A stretch of DNA of 64,000 nt. It comes from Latrodectus hesperus. Taxonomy: Eukaryota; Arthropoda; Arachnida; Araneae; Theridiidae. The translations under genes and the position numbers were made by a program. Shown here piece after piece: positions 40,090 to 54,987 of this stretch. The stretch spans positions 71,388,474 to 71,452,473 of the forward strand of contig CM075857.1 of the NCBI GenBank assembly GCA_037975125.1. Direction: 5' to 3'. Under the pieces are notes generated by a model, which was given only the letters and a program-made list of their open reading frames with translations, made no database searches and was not told where the DNA came from. The stretch's first letter is position 1. The number at the start of each line of letters is the position of its first letter.

Positions 40090-41068
40090 TACAGCTGTTA
40101 TAGCTTTGCTAAATTGTCTTTTATTCGAAGAATATAATGCAGGATTAGAAGAACAAACATTACTTATCAAGAGAGGAGAATTGCTTTCAGACAAATTTTG
40201 AAAGTATCAATAAGCAGACGCTACTCTTTTGACTCATGCTGAGGCACTGAGACCAGAAGAAAAGTCATTCACATCATAACTACATACGATTTTTTGTTGT
40301 TAGCTGAATAGTCTGTAAAGCGGTTTTGTTGCCTTCAAAATGAATCTATTTTTAAGTCTTTTCTTAACAGATTTCATTGTTTATTATAATAAGCCAGTAA
40401 TTTCATTTATGCTTAAAAAGAGTGTTATAAGTCCCATACAAGATTTTTAAACTAAGACTATTTGATTTCATGGTGTGAACGTTTTATTGAAGATGATTGA
40501 GAGTTAGGCTCTTGTTGAATGGCGTCATCGGATGTATTTTCCTTTGAATCAATAGCACAAATATTTGAAGCTGTTATTATAACATTTTAATATTTCAAAT
40601 TTAATGTCACTAGAATTTTCAAACAGCAATAATCCAAACATCAGAATAGATAGTTAGAAAACCTCTCAAAAATAAAAATAAAATTCTCTGAGATTTTTCA
40701 GAATTGCCTTCAGTCAGTCAAAGTATATATAGGTTTAAAAAAAGACAAAAATATCCTCACTTGAAAGGTCACCAAGTTGCGAGTGAATTTTTGGAAATCA
40801 AATATATCATAAATCATCTAGAGCTTTGAAACTTTGGGAAAGATAATAAATATTTTGTTGCAAAAAAAAAAAATGTCTGCAAGATCGCAATGGTTTGTCT
40901 GTTGATGAAGACTCATTTCCTTTGCTTGTAAATAGTTTAAAACATACATTTAAAGCTGAAGTTTGGAAAGAAGCTGAAGAAGCTGAACAAAGAACAAAGA
41001 AGCTGAAGTTTGGATTTTGTAAAACACGTTGCTTAAAAAATAAATATTTACATATAATTTGTTTTTAA
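40090..41068 (+). other. Possible decayed coding sequence
   Basis: Two stretches have protein-like composition. The first, near 40105-40200, reads FEEYNAGLEEQTLLIKRGEL before a stop. The second (40877-41068, no ATG) reads LQDRNGLSVDEDSFPLLVNS followed by a Glu/Lys-rich part. In that part GCTGAAGTTTGGA occurs twice around a GCTGAAGAA repeat, a local duplication. Stops separate the pieces. They may be remnants of an old transposon or retrocopy. No family is recognised. Confidence 0.25.
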
Positions 41069-41187
41069 CTGAATATCTTTAAATAAATTTCGTTCTTTTT
41101 AGGCTATTTTTCCTGTTTCAATTGTAGATGTTTGTACAATAAATAAATAACTAATCATATTTTAAAAAATTAATTAAAGAAAATTAA

Positions 41188-41297
<110 letters not shown>

Positions 41298-42063
41298 TTG
41301 GATCTATTCAAAATTTGAAACTGGAACAACAAATGAGGTATACTTTTTTATTTATATATTATATGTGAACAAATTACATAACATTAATTATTAGTACAAT
41401 TAAAGCGAGTTGTTTCAGTATTTTACAGCATTATTCAAGTACATTCAACAGAATTAAAATGAATTAAAATATAACAAGGTAGACCGAAATAAAATATTTT
41501 ATTTCTCAAATCTATTGATGATTTTTTGCGAATTCTTGGAACAGAAAGGAAATATTTTTTAAACTTTATTTATTGTTAGATGTAAAATTAATAAGTCATT
41601 TTTTATTCTAAATCATAAGTAGAAATTAGTAATCCATAATTGAGAGAGAGAGAAAGAGAGATGTTAAAATGAAAAGAAAGTAAACAAATTGCGGTTGCTT
41701 ACTAAAATTGTATTTTGGTTTCAAATTACTAATCTAATTTGAAATATTAGAATAAAAAATATTTTTAACCACATATAATCAATTTTGTTTTACAAACTAA
41801 TTTCTTCATGCAATGTAAATGTAAAATGTTTTAGCACAAAAAAGCCATCATTATATTAAACTTGTAAACCTTGAAGCATACTGTCGTAAAGAAATATTTT
41901 ACAATGTATTAAAAAAATTTAATTTCATTAATTAAATAAAATTAAGAAAACTCTAAAAACATCTCTACAAGATTTTGGTCAAAAGAAATGTTAATTTCTT
42001 AAAATATAAGTGTATTTAAAATAGACAGTTCTTAGATTTAGATACGAGAAGATTTTCTAAAAG

Positions 42064-42065
<2 letters not shown>

Positions 42066-42136
<71 letters not shown>
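42066..42136. repeat. (TA)n microsatellite
   Basis: Uninterrupted tract of about 71 bp, 900 bp from the previous one and upstream of the dead Tc1-like gene. Confidence 0.98.
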
Positions 42137-42139
<3 letters not shown>

Positions 42140-42413
42140 CTAGTGGTGGAGAACGGAAATAATAAATGTATAAAATACAAATATTTATAATCCTATTAAA
42201 AGAATTTAAAGAAATTTAATGTAGAATATCATATTAAAACACAAAACTCAAATAACTGTATTACAAAAAATATCGCATTTTTATTCGGAAACGCAAACAG
42301 AATCAGAAAAACAAAACAGATTAGACAATCACAATGTCTGTGTTGCAAACCATTCAAATTTCGGTAATGGAACTATAGTATGTTTTGTTTTATAAAGGTT
42401 CAGTTTTGTTGAA

Positions 42414-42475
42414 ATGAATTTTGCAGATGGATGCATACTATTTCTAAATAGATATGTTCCATCTGCAAAATTCAT
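42414..42475. repeat. 18-bp perfect hairpin with a direct repeat beside it
   Basis: ATGAATTTTGCAGATGGA (42414-42431) is followed by its exact reverse complement at 42458-42475, with a 26-base loop. The piece ATCTGCAAAATTC is then repeated in tandem, and TTTCTAAATA(G/A)ATATGTT occurs on both sides (near 42441 and 42489). It lies about 70 bp upstream of the dead Tc1-like transposase and may be a trace of that element's end. Confidence 0.7.
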
Positions 42476-42544
42476 CTGCAAAATTCACTTTTTCTAAATA
42501 AATATGTTTTTTTTAGTATTTTAATTCTTAATTTTATTACAAGT

Positions 42545-43480
42545 AGTTAAAAGAATATCAACAACAACAAATGCTTTGACAGCTGCAAAAAGAAAAAGAA
42601 TACGTCATATTGAGAGAAAAAAGTCTAGCTTAAGCTCAAATTGCAAAATAAGTATTTTGGTCAGTGACTCTATCTGGTTTACGAATATTTTACTTGCGGT
42701 ATGAAGAAAACAAAATCACTGAAAATAAAGGTAAGTTCAGGCTGAAAAAAAACCTTAAGTACTGCTGATGATAGAAATGACATGCCTCAAAAAAGATAGA
42801 AAAATGTTTTCAAATGCTATAATGTATAAAATAAATGTAAAAAGAATTTTGTTTAATTACTAAACAATTAAAAAACACATTTTAAAGTTTTGAACAGAGA
42901 AGTAGAATTTCTAAAAAATAACATTTTTAAACTTTTAGCTACGTAAAAAATGAATTTAATAACCAAAAAATAAATAAAGAAAGAAAGAAAGAAAAGAAAA
43001 AAATTCAGTGTGGGCAAATAATCTGGATCTGTGAGATTAAAATACAGCTATTTAGTAGTGATGGATGGTGGAAGGTATGCGAGATATAGAGTAGAAAAAA
43101 ACTACCTAGTTGTGTTCAAGCTACTATAAAGAACATAACGAATGTTAAATTTTAAGTACAAATGATGTTGTCGAAAATATTCAAGTTATTCTCTGCAATC
43201 TGAAAACAAAAGAATACAGCGATATTTTTACGGAACCTAATACGGAACCTACAGCAATATTTTTACGGAAATATTTTCTCTCTCTATCAGGGGATTGCTT
43301 CCTCATTAAAGCGCAATTTATAACTTAGCATGAATCAGCTCCTTGACATTTGGCAAAAATATGCCAAGAAGGGCTTAAAAATACGGACATATAGTTATTA
43401 CCTGGTCAGGAAAAACCCTGATCTGAATCCTATTGAAAATTTATGACGTTGTTTAAAATGTTCTTGTATGAAAAATGTGT
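42545..43480 (+). pseudogene. Degenerate Tc1-like transposase
   Basis: Segments of a Tc1 transposase appear in order on the plus strand. The first is a basic start (TAAKRKRIRHIERKKSSLSS, about 42575-42635). Then IQLFSSDGWWKVCEI (about 43045-43095) corresponds to the family's ELFGSDG.. block. Next is HLAKICQEGLKNTDI (about 43345-43395), and then VITWSGKNPDLNPIENL (43393-43446), which carries the catalytic Glu. Frames change several times and there are many stops, so it is long dead. No terminal inverted repeats could be found. It is not the same family as the 61.8-kb element: its end motif is NPDLNPIENL rather than SPDLSPIENV. Confidence 0.8.
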
Positions 43481-43817
43481 CTATCAAACAAAACGAAACA
43501 TTTTTGTGTTTCATGATATCACGTGATTAAGAAAGATACTAGTTTTCTCGATGAAAAGACTCTCTTAACTTATGTTAAAAAATGACAGATATCTTACTTA
43601 AATATTCATTATATAAGTGTAACTTAAAATACAATGAAATATAAAATAAGCCTCATTATTTATAGTGTGTATCGCCGTATATCTTGTTAACATATTTCTT
43701 CTTGTAACTTCATTGAAATACTATACTATTCAGGAGAAACAAGTTTACATTCTCATCCCGATAATAAGTCCACAATCTTCTAGATTTTGGTTGTGGTTGT
43801 TAGATCCTTTTATATTT

Positions 43818-44110
43818 GTTGTTGTCTTGTGGCAGCTAGGGTGGCATTAGCGGTGCGCTGCTCAACCAAAATATGATTCAGTTGAAAAAAACTGAACCAT
43901 GTTTTGGTGTGGAGTCCGATTTCCTAGGTACTCACATGCCATATGTACCCGTTTATAGGGTAGAGAACAATTCACAACCCATTGAAACAAAGAAAGCACA
44001 AAGACAGGTTAGACAGAGAAATTAACTATATTCATGCCCGAACTGAGATTCAAACCCAGGATCTCTCTATCCGCAGTCAGCCACTCTGACCACTAGACAG
44101 GGTGAGCGGC
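43818..44110 (-). mobile_element. tRNA-derived SINE, second family
   Basis: A 293-bp minus-strand insertion flanked by ATCCTTTTATATTT (43804-43817) and ATCCTTTTACATTT (44111-44124), a 14-bp duplication with one mismatch. The head at the right end reads GCCGCTCACCCTGTCTAGTG. It has box A TGGTCAGAGTGG (44081-44092) and box B GGTTTGAATCT (44046-44056), which differs from the consensus by a C-to-T change at the CpG and at the last base. The body is unlike the 19.1-kb SINE, so it is a different family. It ends at the left in a CAACAAC-type tail. It would be transcribed by RNA polymerase III. Confidence 0.88.
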
Positions 44111-44124
44111 ATCCTTTTACATTT

Positions 44125-45719
44125 AACAGTAAATAATTTGTAAAAAAATACAATATATATTTTTATAAAATAAGCATATTCGTAAATAACTGCATTTTTC
44201 ACTTCCGTCCACTTTCTTTTTATAACCTAATTTTCATTATAAAAGCAAAATCGAAACTAAGGTTTACTTATACTACTGCTAATGTGATGATTAATGTAAA
44301 GGTTCCTTATTTTTATCATTCTAAAAGGTGATACGTAGAGTTTAATGTGTACTGTTATTCTTCAGTCAATTTGGTGAAATTAAAACGATAATTACGTTAA
44401 GTTGTGAGATAGATCATATTGTTCATATGTTACACTCAGTAGTAATAGTTATAATTACCTAGAGCTAAATTGCTTAATATTATGTACTGCAATCATGTAG
44501 AACTTTTTACTCCTTGAAATGAAATGCATCCTACTTTTTTTAAGGTCCTTTTTTTACGGATTTACAAAAGTTGTCCCAATTTAACTTCAATACTTCAATC
44601 ATTTTGTTAACTTTCTTATTCCCACAAACCACAAAATTTTGAAATATATATTATATAAATATGAGATTTCTCATGCTTTGTTTTGTGTGTTCTATTATAT
44701 TTCCATATTACTTATGCTGTTACAAATTTTAATTATTGTTATTAATTTTACGATATCTGATCCTCACTTTTGAATAAAAAAAATACATATAGTAACATTG
44801 TAGAAAAAATAATTTTCTCTTCTTTAGATTATATATTTGAAATTTTTATACATTATTGTCTACTATAATTTTGATAATAAATTTTATGAATAATATACAT
44901 ACCTAAAAACATCACAACAATAAGTATTGAACAAAAATCTTTACATACCTTCCTGAATCTTTCCACATTACAACTTTTAATCTGCAAAATAAACTCTAAA
45001 ATAAGATTAATACCTTTTATATAAATAATGATTTAATATTTTTTAAATTGAATTTCTTACATTTATTAACTCTTCATACGACTGAATTCCTTAATTACAC
45101 GAGCTATTTGTCTCGTTTTTCGCATCTCAGTAGAACACTTTCTTTTATTCTAAACAATTTGCTCGAATACAAAAAAAAAATTCAGTATCATTGAATTCTT
45201 TTTCATGAAATTATATATTTTATGGTCATGTAAATTATTTACTTAATCATCTGACTATTATTTGAATACAAACTATTGAATAACGTTGTTTTCAAAAAAT
45301 ATCGCAAACTTAATCTTTAAAATATACTTAGAACTTTTTAATGAAATTTACTTTAAAATACTCATCAATTTTCTATATTTTCATAAAACTACTCGCAACC
45401 AATTGCCAAATTCTGATGAATTTGACTTGTTAAATATTTTATTCTTTTTCCATTTTGATATTAATTTTAACTTTATAACGGAATAATAACATTTCCAAGA
45501 TATTAGGCAACAACGATAAAAGGTGATTTAAATATAAGAATATTTTTTATAGGAATAAACACTACATCAGATTCTCTCAAGTCTAACTTAAAACTGATTT
45601 TTAAGATTTTAAAAGATATTATGTTTTAAAGGCCGATTTAAAAATATTATTTTTGTTTCAAAATTTAAAATGATAAATGATTATTTTATTTAAAATTACA
45701 TAATTATACGTATGGAATA
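44125..45719. other. AT-rich stretch, nothing recognised
   Basis: One 66-codon AT-rich ORF (45286-45486) without features. Confidence 0.55.
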
Positions 45720-46100
45720 ACTACAACTTGTTTGACATTTCTCTGCCTGTACCCAAAACTTCCATCAGAAATATTTATACGCGTACTCTTGATTAAAAAT
45801 AATCAGCTCGTTAAAAACACTGAAGGGGTTACAGCTTTCTCTCAGTAATTTCAATGTGGTTCACTAGACCGTAAAAAACAGGTTTCATTGAAACTTTCTT
45901 TACTGGGTAAGCGAAATGCTTACAAAGACATAAAGTGTATCTCATTTTATGTCCTCCATGTAAGAGTGAGATAGATAATTTATACTTTCGTTTACGGCCA
46001 TTATTTGTCACTGGACAATAAGAAAAAATGGAAAAAGGCTTAAAAAAAGAAACTCCGCATGAGAAAAAATATAACTCCTTCTTAGAAGTTCTGGTTTGTT
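45720..46100 (-). other. GC-enriched island with a 60-codon minus-strand ORF
   Basis: On the minus strand a good acceptor (TTTTTTCTTATTGTCCAG) precedes an ORF that includes NNGRKRKYKLSISLLHGGHK and ends YGLVNHIEITERKL. A weak donor (GTAAGC near 45916) would cut it short. The plus strand has stops in all frames between its own splice-like sites. No family is recognised. It is listed as a possible exon or conserved regulatory island. Confidence 0.2.
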
Positions 46101-46103
46101 GGT

Positions 46104-46135
46104 TGAAACAAAGACTTGGTTAAGTCTTTGTTTCA
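46104..46135. repeat. 14-bp perfect hairpin with a 4-base loop
   Basis: TGAAACAAAGACTT and AAGTCTTTGTTTCA are exact complements separated by GGTT. The stem is less AT-biased than the surroundings. It lies at the right edge of the 45.72-46.14-kb GC-enriched island. Confidence 0.85.
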
Positions 46136-48333
46136 CTTTTAATATTTTTCTTTGTTTACAGACAATGACGTCAGCTGCAAGTTCTTGAAATGTCTTAATT
46201 TTTTACACAATACTTAAGAATGATTGTTTTTGTTTTCACTAGTAATTTGATTTTTGTTTACTGTGTGATTTTTTGATTGATTCACGTTTTAAATCTTTGA
46301 AAAAATTAATTGGGAAAATAATCTTTTTAATAAACCACAGGGAAGAATATACATTTTATAAACAGAATTATTCTTTTAAATACGTTTCAAATCTATTGTG
46401 TAATTAGCACTCTCATTCCTTAATAAATTTCTGTTCTTGATTTTTTTCTAATAATAACCTTTCAGATATTTCATATTTTTAATCATATTTTTATAACATT
46501 ATGGTACCAGTATTATTCAAGCTCATTTGAGATAATTATAAATCTGATAAATTGTGTTATTAATTCTAATTTTCTTGAAACCCTAACTTATAATATTCTT
46601 TTAAATCATGTAGCAGCATTTTTGGCATTTCATTAACACTAAAAATGATATTTTCAACATTTTAGTTATTGCTTTAAATATTTTATCTCTTCGTTTTTAA
46701 ATTATTAAATGGTAAAACCTTTTCTATATTATCTATTTTTAATTTAAATGAGTTTAGTAAAATATTAAAACTTTTGAATTCACTTAATCACAGGACATTA
46801 GATTCATTTGAATATGAATTATTAAAATGTTACTGTAGTTTATTTCTTATGTTGAATTGAATCGCTCTTTTTATTTAAAGAGAAGCAATATGTTCTAAGA
46901 TTTTGTGCCTACTGTAACAGCAAAAACAAATAAATTCTTTTATTTTCAACTAAGATGAAGTTTTGTTTATAGATGTCCGATCAATTAGTCATGTTCTCAA
47001 TAGTTTAAACACAATTTTCTTCCATTTTGATTTATAATTTAAATATTTCTTCATAGGACTTAGAGGAAATCAGTCCACTGCATTGTCGTATTAAAAATCC
47101 TATTTCTCTTGTTTGATTTAATTTTAACTTCTGTTTCAAATACAAGTTATAAAAATCTTACAATATTAAAGTTGCAGCTAAAATAATTTTTAATGCTGAC
47201 GAATAGATGAATAATTTTTCTTTCATAGTTTTCCAAATAATTATCTAATCCTTAAGAATAAACTAGAATTAAGAAAACATTTTCATGAAAGAATTAACTT
47301 TCATATTCTTGAGTCAAACATTGTGTGAAATTTATTTATTTTATCAAAAGCAACAATAGAAAAAGTAATCCTTTATGCTATACTAAATATGAATTTTGCT
47401 ACAGAAAAAGGCATGTAGCTTAATTGTCAGAGTAATAATATAAATAGAAGGAAAATAAATATTGGGAAAAATCTTTATTTAAATAAACATTTTGTCAAAT
47501 TTTTTCCTTTTTTTAGAAGAAAACCATATTTACCAGGAAAACCTACGATTTATTTTTATGCCTTAGCTTTTACTTAACTTAATTTAAATTTGGTATATTT
47601 ATTGAAGCATTAGCTAAAGTCAAAGTTAATATATTTCTGATACTTACACATATTTATTTTTTGACGTTAAATATTAAATTTTTTGCTAACAAACGAAAGT
47701 AAACAAAATATTATTTAGAAAACAATGTATTTTAAAAAAAATCTGTATGTACATAAAATTAATAGATGAAATAACAATGCTAATGCAGGAAATTTTAATA
47801 TAAAATTGAACTTAAAATAGTACACAGTATAAAAACTATATTTGCTGTAAAGATGTAAAATTTAGAGCAAAAAGTAATGTATATAGAACAAGTTTGTAAT
47901 GTATATTTTCAGTATTTTTATCTCATGGTTTTGAGATCTAGAGTAATAATATTTTGAGAAAGAATGTACAGAATTCATTTCATTAAAGCTGATGATATTA
48001 AAAATTTTTTGAACATAAGTAGAATCAATTATTAATTAAAATAAATAAAAATATAATGGAAGTTTTATTTCTCAAAATATAACTATCTATAATATGTTTG
48101 TTTTAATAATCAATATCATTTATCTCACATAAAAAATACATAATACATGCTCGCTTTGGCAGTCTATTTACAGTATAACTGTGCCAAAGAGGAATGTGCG
48201 ATCATTTATTTTCAAGCCTCTTTAAATGTATTTTATAAAAGAATGGTCTAGAAAAAAACACCATCTTAAAAATTACTTAATCTCGCATTTTACACTTCAC
48301 GAAAGAAATAAAAAAAATAAGTTGTAGAGAAAA
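46136..48333. other. AT-rich stretch, nothing recognised
   Basis: No ORF over 60 codons and no repeat family recognised. Confidence 0.55.
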
Positions 48334-48503
48334 ACATAACCACTGGGTCTCCTGGTGAGTCAACTCCTCCTTCGGATGATTTAACACCCCAACGGTGTTT
48401 CGACAAGAGCTTTAAGCGATGGGAAAAACAGCATATTTTGGCAGTAGCCTCTTCCCCCCACACGGTAACGCCAAAAAGACTTGCGTTGAAGCAGTGGTTA
48501 TGT
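48334..48503. repeat. 170-bp inverted-repeat-bounded element related to the 37.5-kb repeat
   Basis: The block starts with ACATAACCACTG (48334-48345) and ends with its perfect reverse complement CAGTGGTTATGT (48492-48503). It is GC-rich against AT-rich flanks. On the minus strand it reads TTTTTGGCGTTACCGTGTGG and later CCCATCGCTTAAAGC, matching the order of motifs in the 37.5-kb segment. It could be a MITE, or a SINE fragment whose ends happen to be complementary. A 79-codon minus-strand ORF crosses it without any recognisable domain. Confidence 0.5.
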
Positions 48504-49699
48504 GTTGTTTCACTCACATTTTTTTTCATAATGATTACCCATTTTTATAGGAAATCACTTATTTTGTTTGGTTAACTATGTAAATTTTTTTTGGATAATT
48601 TCCTTTCGTGGGAAGAAAAATTAGGTTATAAATGATGAAATATGTATCATAAAAGACTGTCTCTCTTTTGTTTTCTCTATTCAGATACTACCAAATTTTC
48701 AGCTGAGTTTAATATGTAAAAATATATAAATGAGGTCCACTTTATTTGCATCTGGTGAAACATTATGAATAAATAAGTGACAATGTAATAATACAAACAT
48801 CATTATTAGCTGCTTGTTATTAACTGAGCCAAATTATTACAGAAGAAATATCTAATTGTCTCTCAGAATTATTTAATAAAATGATGTTTGCAGATTATCT
48901 AAATATGATTTTCAGATAAATAAGTTGTTATAGAAAAAATAATATGGATGTAAGTAGCAGCATATTGTAATATACAAATTTGTTTAAATATACAAAGAAT
49001 TTACGCTTGCGGTACAAATCCTGAAGAATTAAATTCTTATTTGTAATTCAAATTTAAAAAAAAATTAATAGTAAAAAATATTATATTTTTCAATAATGAT
49101 AATTTCAGATAAAACTAAATTATATACTTTTGATATCTGGTCATAATACGTATTTTCAAAAATCCTGTGAAATGATATTAGCTTTAAAAGCCTAATTGAT
49201 TTTTATAAGTTGTGCGCTTTCAAGTAAAATTAGGAAATGAAAAATTCTCATAATAAATGTGACATTTCACAGGAATATAAGTACTATAAGTGATAAATTA
49301 TGTTTATAAATGAATAGTTAATCGACATGCATCTCAAATTAATTAACGATTCTCATTATTTTTATTAATATAATGCAATGAATAATAACAAAAATAGTGA
49401 ATGCTTTTGAAATAAAACGGTCAGTAAATAAGAATTCGGAAAATCCGGAAATCATTTATGTGTTAAAGTAATTTTATGCATATTTGAAACAATTATATCA
49501 TTTTTAGTAAATGAAGTAATGAATAACATCAAAATGCAAGATATGCAATACATGCACAAGAGATTTTGCAAATGCGAAATACTAATTAATTCCTTTCATT
49601 TATTTAATTATCGGTACTGTTCGATTATTAACTATCAATATCTGTTCACAGTACTGTAAATTGTAATTAGATTAAAAATTGCTGAAAAGAAATAAAAGG
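48504..49699. other. AT-rich stretch, nothing recognised
   Basis: Stops in all frames, no GC-enriched block. Confidence 0.55.
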
Positions 49700-49960
49700 A
49701 ACGCTTCAAAGGTACGATTTCTACATCAATCCTCTCTTCAATCAACAAAAAGACTTATCAACAGTTGAACCTCAAAAATTCAGTCAAGCTAAAGGCATCT
49801 TTAGCTTCATGCCGCATATCTTCGTTTCCATGACAACGAACGCGGCGAAAATGCTTGTTTACTGGAATGCGAGTGTGTGTGGAACTTCCCTAACTTCGCA
49901 CTCGCATCGCATTAAAGCGCTTTGTTTCACATTCTGAATATTTTTTTAGTTTTCTATCTA
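49700..49960. promoter_or_regulatory. GC-enriched promoter-like island with an X-box
   Basis: The island contains GTTTCCATGACAAC at 49824-49837, which matches the RFX X-box consensus GTTNCCATGGNAAC at all but one position. CpG-rich sequence follows, with a 9-bp inverted repeat ATGCGAGTG/CACTCGCAT (49867-49875 and 49899-49907). X-boxes in animal promoters often mark ciliary or neuronal genes (established knowledge). On the plus strand a short uORF (50043) and a 50-aa ORF (50202) lie 200-400 bp downstream. Direction and target are not established. Confidence 0.4.
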
Positions 49961-50201
49961 CATGAAATATTTCTACCGTCTTTATTATTATTGTTATTAG
50001 CTTAGCATTTTCTTTTCCATATATTTTTTGAATTCCGATACGATGTCTTTCCTGTCGAGTTTTGGGTAAATTATTTTTCCGTTTTAGAAAAGAAGGAATT
50101 TTGTTTCAACTGTTTATGGGAAAGCTATCATTACTACAATTCTTGTATCTGTTTCTCTGGGTCTGAAAGTCCAATAAGTGAGTAACGGTAAAATTCTTGT
50201 C

Positions 50202-50354
50202 ATGGAAGAAGATTGTATGGATTTCGCCGGAGGGAAACGAAATTTGCACATTTTTCCCAAAAGAACTGCATTGCATAAAAAGAGCAAAAACGTTTTTCTA
50301 ACGACATCAATATATTTTACATATTCAGATAAATATAAAAAAATTCAGTGGTGA
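50202..50354 (+). CDS. Unassigned small ORF downstream of the X-box island (50 aa)
   Basis: The ATG at 50202 has a favourable context (G at -3 and +4) and an in-frame TAA upstream. The product starts MEEDCMDFAGGKRNLHIFPK and continues with a basic stretch (TALHKKSKN), ending at TGA 50352-50354. The first half is protein-like and GC-enriched, and the second half blends into AT-rich DNA. An 8-codon ORF (MSFLSSFG, ATG at 50043) precedes it. That one could be an upstream ORF, or a first exon ending at GG before GTAAAT (50066). No domain is recognised. Confidence 0.28.
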   Translation: MEEDCMDFAGGKRNLHIFPKRTALHKKSKNVFLTTSIYFTYSDKYKKIQW

Positions 50355-53079
<2,725 letters not shown>

Positions 53080-53450
53080 CTCACTTTGGGAGTACGTTAG
53101 TTTAGGATGAATATGTTGTACAGTTCACGACCCCAAGCAGAAAAAAGTAAATAAAAGATAAAAATAAGTGTTTTCTCTTGAATTTCCTTCAGCGAGGAAG
53201 TTAAGGTTTGGGGGACGGGGAAAGCCACAAAAAAGAATAATGGGGCAAGTACGAACGGGCGGTATGAACACAACGCATTCCTTTGTACTTGAATGTGAGC
53301 TCCTTCATGGATATATGAGTTCCAATATTGAGGCGAAATTCTACGCACGCATGCGGGTGTTCTTCTTGTGCGGGTATATTAAAAGACGAAAAATAAGGCT
53401 GAAGAGGTATGCGAAAATTGAAACGAATCATACACGGTGACATTTTTTTA
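53080..53450. other. GC-enriched island with overlapping ORFs on both strands
   Basis: Plus-strand (90 codons) and minus-strand (83 and 96 codons) ORFs overlap the same DNA, so at most one can be real. An acceptor-like TTGAATTTCCTTCAG lies on the plus strand near 53193, and no matching donor was found. None of the peptides shows a known domain. Confidence 0.2.
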
Positions 53451-54950
53451 ATGCATATCAAAATGTTTTGTTGTTTTTCTACATATTGCATGATGTATGG
53501 AATTTCAAATGACTGACTTTTTTTAACTAGATTTCATTGAATACATTCAAGTTTATTAAACAACAAGAATGCTATACTAAATTAAATAAAAATAAAAATA
53601 TGGGAAATTTAATTTTCATGACAAGTGTATTCAATAGTGATAATTATCATAAATTTATTTTTAAAATTACGAAAATCACTTTTGATAATATATTTACTTT
53701 TAATTATTTTTTTCTATTACTATATACCGAATAAACCAATAAAAAAGATTCGTTCGTTAAATATATACTAACTTTAAAAAAATAATTGTTCATACATTGC
53801 TCACCGATATGCTTTTTATACATTATTTATTAAATTTAGCATTATTATAAAATATACATAACTTTACATGCTTTTGGTAATCAGAAAAGCTCATGGAATT
53901 TATGTAAAAATGATTTTAAAATTGGAAATTAATACTTCATATACGTAGGATTTCATCTCGTATTTAGCTTCATGATTGAAATAATTTTTAAAAATAAGAT
54001 TTACAGAATGGTATTTTATTTACAGGAATTAATAAATATTTAAAGTTGAGAAAAGGAAAAAAATTACTTATATTTTTTCTTGGTATTAGTGTCGAATATG
54101 AAAAGATTGCGTACCTTAAAAAGACAGAAAAATCTGCGATATACTGTTAAATTGCATACAAATATTTAATGCTTGTTGTATGAAGTGTATTGCATAAAAA
54201 ACGTAATTTTTCTTGAGTAAATATATTAAAACTTTAAAAATTAAAATTAGATATTCGTAATGAATACAATCGTTTTTTCCTCTGAACAAAATTTGAATCT
54301 AGAAGTCATTAAAATGTATATTTTATAAGACGCCTTCTTTTAAAAGGAAATAATAAAGATGTATTTTTCTTACGAAAATAGAGTGATTAGAGAACACATT
54401 ATTTACAAGTTAAATCCATATCAATAAACAAAAAGAGAATAAAAAAATTAAGTGAAATGAAAATATACGATAAATAAAGGGTTATACAATAACATGCAAT
54501 TTTAAAATAAAAATTCTTTCAAGCAATTGCAAATTGAATTGTTAACTTTGATAATTTAATTAGCTTTTGCATCTTGAAGTAAAATATTTTGTGATAAATA
54601 AGATGCTTCATAACATTCAAAGAATTATAAATATAATTTAATAATCAGTGTTTTAAATAGGTATATATATACTTGCAAACTCTTGGTGCAATTTTTGAAT
54701 TTTTTTTTATGGAATTAGCATAATATTTCTTTTTATAAATATAAAATGACAGAATGTTTCATGTGTATTTGCACTGATATGTATACGTAAGTACATACAT
54801 ATAGATGTATAAGTATACATATTAATGAAAACGACAAACAATTTGTGGTTCAGAATTAATTATAGTTTAAAACTATTGTTGATATTGAAATAAGTGAGAA
54901 GTGCTAAAAAGTTTCAATTCATTTTTTTTCCATCATAAAATTCGAAAATG
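53451..54950. other. AT-rich stretch, nothing recognised
   Basis: Only a 65-codon AT-rich ORF (53537-53734). Confidence 0.55.
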
Positions 54951-54987
54951 AGTTCTTTGCATATATCTGTGCAAACATCGACCGTTA

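Noticed and set aside
45840..45910. Plus-strand acceptor (GCTTTCTCTCAG) and donor (GGTAAGC) pair
   Set aside because: All three frames between them contain stops, so it is not a coding exon.
48290..48529. 79-codon minus-strand ORF
   Set aside because: It crosses the inverted-repeat-bounded element and its composition follows the repeat.
53097..53491. Three overlapping ORFs of 83-96 codons
   Set aside because: Opposite strands and different frames over one GC-enriched island, no domain, no complete splice pair. Kept only as an island.
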